Source: Paraburkholderia sp. LEh10 (lineage in GTDB: Bacteria; Pseudomonadota; Gammaproteobacteria; Burkholderiales; Burkholderiaceae). From it: a stretch of DNA of 64,000 nt. Below, one piece after another: positions 53,147-62,152 of the stretch (position 1 is the first letter of the stretch; the number at the start of each line of letters is the position of its first letter). The notes beneath the pieces were generated by a model. That model was not told the origin of the DNA. It was given only the letters and a program-made list of their open reading frames with translations, and did no database searches. The stretch covers positions 1 through 64,000 of the forward strand of contig NZ_JAGIPX010000037.1 in assembly GCF_017814945.1 (NCBI RefSeq), read 5' to 3'. The position numbers and the translations under genes were made by a program.

Positions 53147-54504
53147 TATTGCACCCCCCGCGTCGCCAGCGCATCGGCGGTAAAGTAATTCGCCGGCAGC
53201 GGCCCGCGCTTGTGGAATCCTTCGCCCACGCCGAACGAACCCAACGCCCAGTTCTGCTTCACGAAGTCATAGATCAACTGGTTGTTGTTCATCGGCGCCG
53301 GCACGTCGTACGCCTGCCACACCGGGAACCACTGCACACGCACCAGCTTGTTCGCGTGGTCGAACCCCTCGTAGCCGACCATGTCCCAGCTGTCCTCGTC
53401 CAGGAAGAACACCTTCTTGCTGTCGACGTGACGCGCGCCAGGCTTCAGCGTCGCCTCGACGACCCACACGCGATGCAGCTCATAGCGCACGTTGTCCGGA
53501 TTGACGTGATCCTTTTGCAGCAGCTGGTCAATCGGCGTGTTCAGGTATTTGTACACGTTGTACGGAACGTAGAGTTCCTTCTTGCCCACCAGCTTGAAGT
53601 CGAACCGGTCCATCTTGCCGTCGAAACCATTGGTCTCGTCCCACAGGAAGATCCCGCTGTTCGACGTCACCACCGTGTCGTACTTGAACTCCGGCGCGAG
53701 CCGCACCCGCCGCTGCCCCGGCGTGTAGAACCATGCCGTCGGCTCACGCTCGTCCATCCGCGTCCACTGGATCCGCATGTCCATCTCCCCGGCCTGCGAC
53801 GCCGGCCCGACGTGCAGGTTGGAGATCGCGTACATCTGGTTCGACTTCGTTTTGCTGTTATCCCAGTAGTCGACGTAATACTGCAACTGCCCATGCGTGC
53901 TGAGCGTCTTGTTGCCCGCCGAATCGACCAGCCATGCCTCGTAGTCGCCGCTGTAGTACACCGGGAAGTACCGGGCGAAGAAGTTGTACAGCGCCTCCTG
54001 CCCCGTCGACGGAATCGGAAACGGAATCTGCGCATGCGCATCTACCAGCCCCGGACCGTCGCCGACCAGTTTGGGCGACATCACGCGCTTGATCGTGTTC
54101 TCATAGACCCAGTCGGGGAAGCAGGCCGTGCGATGCGTCGGATAGACCTCCATCCGGTATGTCTTCGGAAATCGCTTGAACAGTTCCTTCTGGCCATCGT
54201 CCAGCTTGTCCGCGTACTTGTCGACATTGGCTGCCGTGATCGAGAACAACGGCTTCTCGCTGGCGAACGGATCGACGTATGGTGTGCCGCCATCGGCGCT
54301 GTGCGGCTTGTAGCCGGCCGGTGCCTGGCACAGGCCGCCCGTCCACTCGGGAATCTCGCCGTCCTTGCTGCCTGCCCGTTCGGCGCCCAGCGGTGTGAGC
54401 GTCTTCCCGAGACCAGCGGCATCGGCCGCGCCCGGCGCAGCGCTCGCTTGCATGCCGACGAGCGTCATCGCACCCGCGGCCGTCAGTGTCAGTAGAAGTT
54501 TCAT
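53146..54504 (-). CDS. DUF1329-family exported protein, copy 1
   Basis: A 452-residue protein with a cleavable signal peptide (about 22 residues, ending QASA). The body is DUF1329: GGTPYVDPFASEKPLFSIT, WTRMDEREPTAWFYTPGQRR, NSGIFLWDETNGFDGKMDRF and DEDSWDMVGYEGFD. DUF1329 resembles LolB-like lipoprotein-carrier folds and is a regular partner of DUF1302 outer-membrane proteins in clusters for steroids and other hydrophobic compounds. The start at 54504 follows GGAGGAGA. It is the first gene of a probable DUF1329-YCF48-RND operon. Confidence 0.92.
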   Translation of the reverse strand: MKLLLTLTAAGAMTLVGMQASAAPGAADAAGLGKTLTPLGAERAGSKDGEIPEWTGGLCQAPAGYKPHSADGGTPYVDPFASEKPLFSITAANVDKYADKLDDGQKELFKRFPKTYRMEVYPTHRTACFPDWVYENTIKRVMSPKLVGDGPGLVDAHAQIPFPIPSTGQEALYNFFARYFPVYYSGDYEAWLVDSAGNKTLSTHGQLQYYVDYWDNSKTKSNQMYAISNLHVGPASQAGEMDMRIQWTRMDEREPTAWFYTPGQRRVRLAPEFKYDTVVTSNSGIFLWDETNGFDGKMDRFDFKLVGKKELYVPYNVYKYLNTPIDQLLQKDHVNPDNVRYELHRVWVVEATLKPGARHVDSKKVFFLDEDSWDMVGYEGFDHANKLVRVQWFPVWQAYDVPAPMNNNQLIYDFVKQNWALGSFGVGEGFHKRGPLPANYFTADALATRGVQ

Positions 54505-54673
54505 CTGTCTCCTCCAATTCATTGCACTGATGCATCGCGTCAACATCACTGTCGTCGCCATCAGCAGGTGCCCGCTCGCTCTGGTTGTCGTGTCGCGGCC
54601 CCCACCGGATTCGCTTCGATCCGCCATTCATCGACCGGGCAGGCCCATTCTGTATTTGCCGCGCACTTCATAC

Positions 54674-54691
54674 GTCGTCGAAACCGACGAA
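54674..54691 (-). promoter_or_regulatory. operator variant upstream of DUF1329 copy 1
   Basis: GTCGTC-GAAACC-GACGAA differs from the palindrome TTCGTC-N6-GACGAA at one outer position. It is the last element of the duplicated block, so the copy carries it too. Confidence 0.65.
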
Positions 54692-55218
54692 TCTGATAGC
54701 GCCTCACTACGTGCGCGACGGATATGTCAGAAACGGCGCAGCGAATGGTTCGCGCATGAATGCCGATAGAGCGTTGCCACGCGTTCGAACGCATGCTTGC
54801 CAGGTGATTGCATCTTCCGTTAGGTAATATATTTGTTATCCGAATTAACTATATAAGTCCGCGGACGAACTTCGAGGATCGCCATCGAACCGGATATCAT
54901 GCCGTGAAAAATCCGATGCACACCGGAAACCGATCGCATTCGTGCCGATGCGGGCTGTGCATCGGACACTTTCACCATCGAGGAAGAAAATCGCGAACCC
55001 AGGGGAGCTCGTGCGCTGCACTGTGCAGCTGAAAATGGGACTCGGGAAAGTCACCAGCTTTTGTATGCATCACCGTTAGCCGTGCACGCATATGGGGGGA
55101 GTTGTTAGGCTGTGCCGGCAAACACAATCACATCGACCGTCAGTTGATTCGCTGCTTCATGCACAGAACTCGTCGGAGTTCGACCGCACCTCCCGCACTG
55201 GTCGGTATCGTGCTGCGT
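54692..55218. other. intergenic stretch with an AT-rich core
   Basis: About 530 bases with no supported gene. Bases 54817-54860 are strikingly AT-rich for this genome and could hold a promoter or a bent-DNA site. No other signal recognised. Confidence 0.45.
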
Positions 55219-55947
55219 TTAGCCAATGCCACCGTCAATGGTCACTTCGGCACCGGTGATGTAGGAAGCCTCGTCCGACGCCAGGAACAGGACCAACCGT
55301 GCGACTTCGTCCGGCGTTCCGAGCCGCTGCATCGGAATCATGCCCTTGTAGTGATTCAACTGCTCGGCCGAGTTCTGCCCGAGCATAGGCGTGTCGATGA
55401 TGCCCGGATAGATCGAATTCACGCGGATGCCGAGCGCCGCGAATTCCGATGCCGCGAGCTTCGACATGCCCCGAACCGCCCACTTGGTACTGGCATATGC
55501 AAATATGCCCGGGACGTTGTTCAAGGCGGCATTGGAGCATACATTGATGATCACTCCGCCGCCATTTTTCACCATAATCTCGGATGCCGCACGCATGCCC
55601 AGAAACACGCCTAACTGGTTCGCGCGATAGTGGAGCTGCCAGAGCGGGACGTCGGTGTCCGTCAAACTGGCCGGTTTGAAGACACCGGCATTGTTCACCA
55701 GGACATCGATCTGCTCGAAGCGATCGAGCGTCTGGCGCATCACCTCGCCCCAACCTGCTTCGTCGCCAACGTCATGGCGAACAAAAAGCCCACGACCTCC
55801 GAAGCGCGCCGCGATCTCTTCGCCTCTTTCATCGATATCGGTGACAACGACTTTCGCCCCCTGCTCCGCGAACAGCTTCGCCTCGGCGGCGCCTTGCCCG
55901 CTGGCTGCACCGGTGACGATTACAACCTTGTCTTGTACGTTTGCCAT
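55219..55947 (-). CDS. short-chain dehydrogenase (hydroxysteroid-dehydrogenase-like)
   Basis: A 242-residue SDR. The cofactor motif is VTGAASGQGAAEAKLFAEQG with an Asp at the end of the second strand (VVVTDIDERG), favouring NAD(H). NNAGVFKPASL, the Ser in INVCSNAALNN and YASTKWAVRG follow, then the C-terminal GAEVTIDGGIG. It resembles 3-alpha/20-beta-hydroxysteroid dehydrogenases and related cyclic-alcohol dehydrogenases. It would oxidise an alcohol of the growth substrate. It sits between the two DUF1329 copies, with the small NTF2-like gene upstream of it. Confidence 0.92.
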   Translation of the reverse strand: MANVQDKVVIVTGAASGQGAAEAKLFAEQGAKVVVTDIDERGEEIAARFGGRGLFVRHDVGDEAGWGEVMRQTLDRFEQIDVLVNNAGVFKPASLTDTDVPLWQLHYRANQLGVFLGMRAASEIMVKNGGGVIINVCSNAALNNVPGIFAYASTKWAVRGMSKLAASEFAALGIRVNSIYPGIIDTPMLGQNSAEQLNHYKGMIPMQRLGTPDEVARLVLFLASDEASYITGAEVTIDGGIG

Positions 55948-56159
55948 ATAACGCCTCCATGACCGAGGTGATGCAGTCGATTAATGATTTGCGTAAGTCT
56001 CGCGGCAGACAGCTCCGCAACGCAGAGACCGCTCGAGCGTGTTCTGTAGTGACGTGGCCTCGAGTGGAACGTCCATATCGGCTCGAAACCCGGTTACCAA
56101 CAGGAATCTCTGACACAACAGAGCCCGTCGGCAACCGCGTCACAATTCCCGCGCCGGCT

Positions 56160-56582
56160 TTACCATTCGACTGCTGTGCGATGCGGCCACAGGAAACGCG
56201 CGGTATCTGCGCCCGTGTAATCCGGGTCGAGATACACATGCATGCGTTTGATCAGACCGGCTTCGTTGAACTCGAATATGCTGCAGAAACGCCCGCCGGG
56301 TGTGCGTCCGCCGCACCATTCCACGTTGTCGCTGCTGGTTCCTTCAGTCGTCCCTTCGGCCGCGACGAAGTTGCCTTGCTCTATGTAGAGCAGATCGTCG
56401 ACATGATGGACGGTGCGCAACCTGGTCGGCTGAATGCCGCGTCCCAGTTCCATGAGCGCTTCAAGTCCGCGGCCGATACCGAATTTCGGGAAAAAAAACT
56501 GAAAATCCTCGACAAACAACTCGGCCGGAAACTCCCGGTCAATGCGCCGGAAGTATTCCTTAACCGTCGAAACGTGGCTCAT
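56160..56582 (-). CDS. SnoaL/NTF2-like small protein
   Basis: A 140-residue alpha+beta barrel protein. It starts MSHVSTVKEYFRRIDREFPA and contains ALMELGRGIQPTRLRTVHHV and FCSIFEFNEAGLIKRMHVYL, the usual shape of SnoaL-like polyketide cyclases, ketosteroid isomerase relatives or dehydratases. No catalytic residue can be assigned with confidence. The start at 56582 follows GGAGAAACC. It directly follows DUF1329 copy 2 and may be transcribed with it. Confidence 0.8.
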   Translation of the reverse strand: MSHVSTVKEYFRRIDREFPAELFVEDFQFFFPKFGIGRGLEALMELGRGIQPTRLRTVHHVDDLLYIEQGNFVAAEGTTEGTSSDNVEWCGGRTPGGRFCSIFEFNEAGLIKRMHVYLDPDYTGADTARFLWPHRTAVEW

Positions 56583-56652
56583 GGTTTCTCCTTGCGCGTT
56601 GATCGTGTCATACCTGTGGCGCCCTTGCGGCCATCGCGAGTCGCGCGGCACA

Positions 56653-58011
56653 CTATTGCACCCCCCGCGTCGCCAACGCATCGGCGGTAAAGTAATTCGC
56701 CGGCAACGGCCCGCGCTTGTGGAATCCTTCGCCCACGCCGAACGAACCCAACGCCCAGTTCTGCTTCACGAAGTCATAGATCAACTGGTTGTTGTTCATC
56801 GGCGCCGGCACGTCGTACGCCTGCCACACCGGGAACCACTGCACACGCACCAGCTTGTTCGCGTGGTCGAACCCCTCGTAGCCGACCATGTCCCAGCTGT
56901 CCTCGTCCAGGAAGAACACCTTCTTGCTGTCGACGTGACGCGCGCCAGGCTTCAGCGTCGCCTCGACGACCCACACGCGATGCAGCTCATAGCGCACGTT
57001 GTCCGGATTGACGTGATCCTTTTGCAGCAGCTGGTCAATCGGCGTGTTCAGGTATTTGTACACGTTGTACGGAACGTAGAGTTCCTTCTTGCCCACCAGC
57101 TTGAAGTCGAACCGGTCCATCTTGCCGTCGAAACCATTGGTCTCGTCCCACAGGAAGATCCCGCTGTTCGACGTCACCACCGTGTCGTACTTGAACTCCG
57201 GCGCGAGCCGCACCCGCCGCTGCCCCGGCGTGTAGAACCATGCCGTCGGCTCACGCTCGTCCATCCGCGTCCACTGGATCCGCATGTCCATCTCCCCGGC
57301 CTGCGACGCCGGCCCGACGTGCAGGTTGGAGATCGCGTACATCTGGTTCGACTTCGTTTTGCTGTTATCCCAGTAGTCGACGTAATACTGCAACTGCCCA
57401 TGCGTGCTGAGCGTCTTGTTGCCCGCCGAATCGACCAGCCATGCCTCGTAGTCGCCGCTGTAGTACACCGGGAAGTACCGGGCGAAGAAGTTGTACAGCG
57501 CCTCCTGCCCCGTCGACGGAATCGGAAACGGAATCTGCGCATGCGCATCTACCAGCCCCGGACCGTCGCCGACCAGTTTGGGCGACATCACGCGCTTGAT
57601 CGTGTTCTCATAGACCCAGTCGGGGAAGCAGGCCGTGCGATGCGTCGGATAGACCTCCATCCGGTATGTCTTCGGAAATCGCTTGAACAGTTCCTTCTGG
57701 CCATCGTCCAGCTTGTCCGCGTACTTGTCGACATTGGCTGCCGTGATCGAGAACAACGGCTTCTCGCTGGCGAACGGATCGACGTATGGTGTGCCGCCAT
57801 CGGCGCTGTGCGGCTTGTAGCCGGCCGGTGCCTGGCACAGGCCGCCCGTCCACTCGGGAATCTCGCCGTCCTTGCTGCCTGCCCGTTCGGCGCCCAGCGG
57901 TGTGAGCGTCTTCCCGAGACCAGCGGCATCGGCCGCGCCCGGCGCAGCGCTCGCTTGCATGCCGACGAGCGTCATCGCACCCGCGGCCGTCAGTGTCAGT
58001 AGAAGTTTCAT
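56653..58011 (-). CDS. DUF1329-family exported protein, copy 2
   Basis: The 452-residue protein is identical to copy 1, and the coding DNA is almost identical. It includes the same signal peptide, ribosome-binding site and upstream operator variant. Because the protein is unchanged, the duplication is either very recent or kept alike by gene conversion. A dosage effect on uptake of the substrate is possible. Reads assembled from short fragments could collapse or misplace such a repeat, so the assembly deserves checking. Confidence 0.92.
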   Translation of the reverse strand: MKLLLTLTAAGAMTLVGMQASAAPGAADAAGLGKTLTPLGAERAGSKDGEIPEWTGGLCQAPAGYKPHSADGGTPYVDPFASEKPLFSITAANVDKYADKLDDGQKELFKRFPKTYRMEVYPTHRTACFPDWVYENTIKRVMSPKLVGDGPGLVDAHAQIPFPIPSTGQEALYNFFARYFPVYYSGDYEAWLVDSAGNKTLSTHGQLQYYVDYWDNSKTKSNQMYAISNLHVGPASQAGEMDMRIQWTRMDEREPTAWFYTPGQRRVRLAPEFKYDTVVTSNSGIFLWDETNGFDGKMDRFDFKLVGKKELYVPYNVYKYLNTPIDQLLQKDHVNPDNVRYELHRVWVVEATLKPGARHVDSKKVFFLDEDSWDMVGYEGFDHANKLVRVQWFPVWQAYDVPAPMNNNQLIYDFVKQNWALGSFGVGEGFHKRGPLPANYFTADALATRGVQ

Positions 58012-58180
58012 CTGTCTCCTCCAATTCATTGCACTGATGCATCGCGTCAACATCACTGTCGTCGCCATCAGCAGGTGCCCGCTCGCTCTGGTTGTCGTGT
58101 CGCGGCCCCCACCGGATTCGCTTCGATCCGCCATTCATCGACCGGGCAGGCCCATTCTGTATTTGCCGCGCACTTCATAC

Positions 58181-58198
58181 GTCGTCGAAACCGACGAA
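58181..58198 (-). promoter_or_regulatory. operator variant upstream of DUF1329 copy 2
   Basis: Same sequence as 54674-54691 (GTCGTC-GAAACC-GACGAA), at the right-hand edge of the duplicated block, and so copied with the gene. Confidence 0.65.
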
Positions 58199-58250
58199 AT
58201 TTCGCACGCGTGCGGTAATCGGCATGCTCGCGAAAATCACCACATCAGCG

Positions 58251-59327
58251 TTACTCCACGCGGTACTTCTGCACGACGTCTTCGAGTAACGTGAGTCCGT
58301 GGCCGGGACGTTCGCTCAAATGCAGCACGCCGTCAGTCAGAATCGGAAGTCCGTCGAAGAGCATGGTCGACCAGTCCATCCATTCAGCGACCAGACCGTT
58401 GGGAACCGCGGCGATGCAATGCGCGAAGACCTCCGGTATCAGGTGGCTCGCGACCGGCACGCCGAATGACTCCGCCAATGCGGCGGCCTTCCGGAATTGC
58501 GTGATGCCTCCCATTCGGCACATGTCCACCATCAGGTAATCAACTGCTCTCGCCTTGAGAAGTGGCAGCAACGATACGGGGTTGTAGTGGTACTCCCCGG
58601 AACAGATCGGCACGTCCAGCGCCTGTGCGATCGCAGCCTGACCTTCGATGTCGTGCATGGCGGTAGGGTCTTCAAGCCAGAAGAGTTCGTATTCTTCCAG
58701 TGCCCGCCCGACCCTGATCGCGCGGGAAGGCGTCCACGTCTGGTTGACGTCGTACATCAGGTCGATGTCGTACCCGATCGCTTCCCGAATAGCGCGTACA
58801 CGCGCGACGACCTGGTCGATCCGCGCGTCGCGCTCAGCGTACGGCCTGATCTTGATCGCTCGATGCCCTTGCGCTACCAGCTCGGCTGCCTGGCGCTGCA
58901 GGACGTCGGGCCTGCTGCCAACGGCCGTGCTGCTCTGGTAGGTTCTCGCGTGGTCGGAGTAGCCGCCCAGCAAGCGCCAGAGCGGCTGCCCCGCATCTTT
59001 TCCGGCGATGTCCCACAGTGCGATGTCGATCGCGGTTGCAGCGATGTTCAGGAGCCCGCCTGGACCTACAAAATTGGCGGGGTAGATCATCTTTGCGAAA
59101 AGATGCTCGACTCGGCGCGGATCTTCTCCGACAACCAGTTCACCGAGTTCGCGTACCATCGCGGTCAGCGAACGCTGGAACTCAGTGGTCAGCGTGAACG
59201 TATGACCCATGCCGTCGATTCCCGTATCGGTTCGGATACGGACCACAACCACCGGCATCTGACTCTGATACCGGCCGATGACCTGTGGAATGACCGTAGT
59301 CACGACTTCGACGCGAGTGATTTTCAC
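58251..59327 (-). CDS. mandelate racemase/muconate lactonizing enzyme-family protein
   Basis: A 358-residue enolase-superfamily enzyme. The capping domain is followed by the barrel with the base motif AIKIRPYAERDAR (KxR), metal ligands in LMYDVNQTWTPSRA, WLEDPTAMHD and CSGEYHYNPVSL, and a candidate His base in VASHLIPEVFAH. This pattern is that of mandelate-racemase-like dehydratases and racemases. The substrate is unknown; it may be a hydroxy acid from the side chain. It runs toward the second DUF1329 copy on the same strand. Confidence 0.9.
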   Translation of the reverse strand: MKITRVEVVTTVIPQVIGRYQSQMPVVVVRIRTDTGIDGMGHTFTLTTEFQRSLTAMVRELGELVVGEDPRRVEHLFAKMIYPANFVGPGGLLNIAATAIDIALWDIAGKDAGQPLWRLLGGYSDHARTYQSSTAVGSRPDVLQRQAAELVAQGHRAIKIRPYAERDARIDQVVARVRAIREAIGYDIDLMYDVNQTWTPSRAIRVGRALEEYELFWLEDPTAMHDIEGQAAIAQALDVPICSGEYHYNPVSLLPLLKARAVDYLMVDMCRMGGITQFRKAAALAESFGVPVASHLIPEVFAHCIAAVPNGLVAEWMDWSTMLFDGLPILTDGVLHLSERPGHGLTLLEDVVQKYRVE

Positions 59328-59444
59328 CGGTGTATCTCCTGATTCGTGTGGCGAGAATGTCGGCTAAACACGGATGCGCGGATCGTCGCAATCGCAAGCT
59401 GTGACGCACTTTCACGACTGCCCGCCGTCGATCGCGAAACGTGA

Positions 59445-60293
59445 TCAGCGAAGCCGTCCCTGCTCACGCAACCGCATGCCAATCTCCCGAATGCGCGCTT
59501 CCCCTTCCTGCAGGGCGGCCGCGTTCGTGTGGACAGAGTAGTAGCCGAGCACCAGATCGTGTGGGTGCTTGACGGCCGAGCCAAATACGAATTCGGCATC
59601 TGCGTCGGCGTGAAACTCGATTGCGTCTTCCGATTCCTCGAACACCGCGAGTTCACCCGCTCTCACTTCGCTCGGTACCCGAAGCTTTCCGATGCTAACG
59701 GCAGCCCAAGCCACGGCATGTCCTTCTGGCGGCTCGTAACGCCAGCACTCCCCGGCCTTCAGTTTGACCGACAGATAGTTGATCGGCGTCGGCGCCGTCA
59801 GCGGACTCCTCGCCTTGCCATAGCACCCCAGCAGCACCGTTACCGGGCCGTCGCGCTCGATGTCGCCGGGCTCGAGATAAATGCTTTCCGGCTCCCCCAA
59901 CTCCATTCCAGGCGGCAGCGCAACCCAAAGCTGAAAACCGCGGACACGATCGGCATCTCCGAAGTCGCCGCCATGCCATGCACCGCCTCCCGCCTGCATC
60001 CACTCCACCCCACCCTGCGGAATCGTTCCGCTGCGGCCCAATGTATCCTCGAAACCCACGTTGCCCTCGAGAATCCAGGTCAGTGTCGCAATACCCGAAT
60101 GCGGGTGCAAATGCACGCCTTGCGGTGTCGTACCGGTCAGGTCGATCAAATCGAGAAAGACGAATGGCCGCAACGCGTTGCCGAGATCCGATGGACTCAT
60201 CAAGCGCGTGACGGGCCCCTGCTTATGACCGCGCGTGCGCGTAACGACGCGACGCCTGAGGACGGTTTGGTCATTCGACGAGAACTGGGACAT
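59445..60293 (-). CDS. pirin-family cupin protein
   Basis: A 282-residue bicupin. Metal ligands are in the N-terminal cupin (GVHLHPHSGIATLTWILEG with His residues, and Glu/His in the next strands, WMQAGGGAWHG). Some pirins have quercetinase activity or act as redox sensors. It carries the same bipartite upstream element as azoR, doxX and the LAL regulator. Genes of these families are often neighbours under a LysR protein in other Burkholderiales. Confidence 0.93.
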   Translation of the reverse strand: MSQFSSNDQTVLRRRVVTRTRGHKQGPVTRLMSPSDLGNALRPFVFLDLIDLTGTTPQGVHLHPHSGIATLTWILEGNVGFEDTLGRSGTIPQGGVEWMQAGGGAWHGGDFGDADRVRGFQLWVALPPGMELGEPESIYLEPGDIERDGPVTVLLGCYGKARSPLTAPTPINYLSVKLKAGECWRYEPPEGHAVAWAAVSIGKLRVPSEVRAGELAVFEESEDAIEFHADADAEFVFGSAVKHPHDLVLGYYSVHTNAAALQEGEARIREIGMRLREQGRLR

Positions 60294-60364
60294 GAATCGT
60301 TCCTTTGGCTCAGGGAGCCCAATGCCTACAGATGAAATCGATGGTATGCAGTCCCGTGTCGTAC

Positions 60365-60397
60365 GACTAGCGCCTTGATCTGGATTTCACCCGTCCA
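60365..60397 (-). promoter_or_regulatory. shared bipartite element upstream of the pirin gene
   Basis: On the minus strand: TGGACGGGTGAAAT, 13 bases, then CTAGTC, ending about 70 bases before the ATG. One base differs from the azoR and doxX first halves, and CTAGTC is identical to that of the LAL copy. Confidence 0.6.
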
Positions 60398-60521
60398 TGA
60401 TCGGACGCAATCGCGACGTGACGCGCGAGCGCGCATCAAGGCATCCGCGCGTGAAGCAAACGAAGAAACGTCTTCGCATCGCGTCGACACCGCGATCGAT
60501 GCTCGCATGCACGACATACAA

Positions 60522-60539
60522 ATCGTCATAACCGACGAT
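60522..60539 (+). promoter_or_regulatory. operator variant upstream of the acyl-CoA dehydrogenase pair
   Basis: ATCGTC-ATAACC-GACGAT keeps the inner halves TCGTC-N6-GACGA of the cluster palindrome. It lies about 230 bases before the first dehydrogenase gene. Weaker than the four perfect sites. Confidence 0.45.
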
Positions 60540-60766
60540 GACTGCGATTTCACGCGCGCCTACCATTCGCCTCGCCTGATATCGTGGCCGTCCTCCTATC
60601 TGATATCGACTCCATACGGAAGACGCGATGCCGGTATCGCCAGGTCACTCATGCCTGGCTTGCTCGGCCGCTCCCCGCGTGCAGGGCAGCCACACCAACC
60701 GGTCGCTGGGTCTTGGCGCAACACTGCCAGGCACTTTTTATCCAAAGAGATTTCGGAGGCAAAGAG

Positions 60767-61996
60767 ATGGATTTGCAATGGAGTGACAGGGATCTGGCGT
60801 TTCGCGACGAAGTACGCGCGTTCTTAGCCACGCATCTGACCGACGAATTGCGCGCCGCCGGTCGCCTGATGACGAGCGTCTACGCAGATCACCACGCCGC
60901 AATGGCATGGCAGCGCATTCTCGCTGCCAAAGGTTGGGCCGCGCCGGCCTGGCCCATCGAATATGGAGGCTGCGGTTGGACCGCGACGCAACGCTACCTG
61001 TTCGCTCGCGAGCGGGTAGCCGCAGGTGCGCCACCGCTGTCGCCAATGGGTATCCAGATGTGCGCCCCGGCCCTGATCAAATTCGGCACCGACGCACAGA
61101 AGGCGTACTTCCTGCCGCGCATGCTGAGCGGCGAGCATGTGTGGTGTCAGGGCTACTCCGAACCACAATCGGGTTCCGACCTCGCTTCATTGAAGATGCA
61201 TGCCCGCGAAGACGGCGACGATCTGGTCTGCGACGGCTCCAAGATCTGGGCAACCCATGCACACGATGCGAACTGGATCTTCTGCCTCGTGCGAACATCG
61301 CGAGAGGACAAACCACAGCTCGGTATCACCTTCCTGTTGATCGACATGCGCACCCCCGGCATCAGCATCCAGCCGATCGTGATGTCGTCTGGCGAGCATA
61401 TCCAGAACCAGGTGTTCTTCGATCAGGTTCGCGTGCCAAAGGTCAATGTCATCGGCACGATCGGTGCTGGATGGACGGTCGCCAAATACGTGCTCGAATT
61501 CGAACGGGGTGGTACTGCCTATACGCCGGAATTGCACGAGATGCTCGACAACCTGCGCGAGTTCGCAAAAACCGCGCCTGGCGAGACGACCGAGCGGCTG
61601 ATCGACGATCCACATTTCGCGAGCAAGCTCGCTGCCGCGCGCATTCGCATCGCCGCACTCGAAGTGTACGAACTCCGAACGATGTCGGCGTTGTCGGCCG
61701 GACGATCGCCCGGGACCAATGCATCGGTCATGAAGATCCTCGGGACCGAGTTGAGCCAGCACCTAACCGAGCTCGGGATGGAAGCGGCGGGTCGTTACGG
61801 CCGCTCGTTCCAGCCGCAGGCGGCGTGCCCCGGCGGTCCTGTGAAGTTATGGCACACCACCGGGCCGTACGTCGGGGCGCAAGCGGCCATGCTCGCCCCG
61901 CTGCGCTATCTCAACGATCGGGCCGGATCGATCTATGCCGGCTCAAACGAAATCCAGCGCAACATCCTGGCCAAAGCGGCATTGGGTCTGCACTGA
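60767..61996 (+). CDS. acyl-CoA dehydrogenase (larger subunit of a likely pair)
   Basis: A 409-residue FAD-dependent acyl-CoA dehydrogenase. GYSEPQSGSDLASLKMHA, DDLVCDGSKIWATHAHDANW, FEFERGGTAYTPEL-like helix residues and IYAGSNEIQRNILAKAALGL are present. The residue usually acting as base in the IYEG motif is Ala. The ATG at 60767 has GGAGG 7 bases upstream. It is followed by a second, shorter dehydrogenase gene after 156 bases. Such pairs form alpha2-beta2 enzymes for bulky ring-bearing CoA esters in steroid catabolism (for example FadE28-FadE29). That assembly is inferred here. Confidence 0.92.
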   Translation: MDLQWSDRDLAFRDEVRAFLATHLTDELRAAGRLMTSVYADHHAAMAWQRILAAKGWAAPAWPIEYGGCGWTATQRYLFARERVAAGAPPLSPMGIQMCAPALIKFGTDAQKAYFLPRMLSGEHVWCQGYSEPQSGSDLASLKMHAREDGDDLVCDGSKIWATHAHDANWIFCLVRTSREDKPQLGITFLLIDMRTPGISIQPIVMSSGEHIQNQVFFDQVRVPKVNVIGTIGAGWTVAKYVLEFERGGTAYTPELHEMLDNLREFAKTAPGETTERLIDDPHFASKLAAARIRIAALEVYELRTMSALSAGRSPGTNASVMKILGTELSQHLTELGMEAAGRYGRSFQPQAACPGGPVKLWHTTGPYVGAQAAMLAPLRYLNDRAGSIYAGSNEIQRNILAKAALGLH

Positions 61997-62152
61997 TACA
62001 ACGCTATCGGCTCCACACAAAGGAGCCGGGATGGGAACGCATCGATTGCGCCGATGCGCCGCCCAAGGCGCCGACGACAAATCAGAAGGACCGCAACGGT
62101 CCTCATGAAAGGCGGGTCGGCCCGTATCTTGATGAGCATGAGGAGTTCAAAC

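Larger units (their letters stand above)
53121..54691. repeat. 1,571-bp direct duplication, copy 1
   Basis: This block recurs at 56628-58198 with only about three differences, all within the first ~80 bases. It contains the first 26 bases of the YCF48-like gene, the whole DUF1329 gene, its leader and the upstream operator variant. The two copies are in the same orientation, 3,507 bases apart. Identity breaks off sharply at both ends. Confidence 0.95.
56628..58198. repeat. 1,571-bp direct duplication, copy 2
   Basis: Second copy of the block at 53121-54691. The 26-base stub of the YCF48-like gene at its left end confirms that this is the derived copy. In copy 2 the gene is followed by the NTF2-like gene rather than the YCF48/RND genes. 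Confidence 0.95.

Noticed and set aside
53089..54495. Long open frame antisense to DUF1329 copy 1 (and the same at 56542-58002)
   Set aside because: Arises from GC-rich codon bias opposite a convincing gene. The product is Arg/His/Leu-rich with no domain, and its presence in both copies only reflects the duplication.
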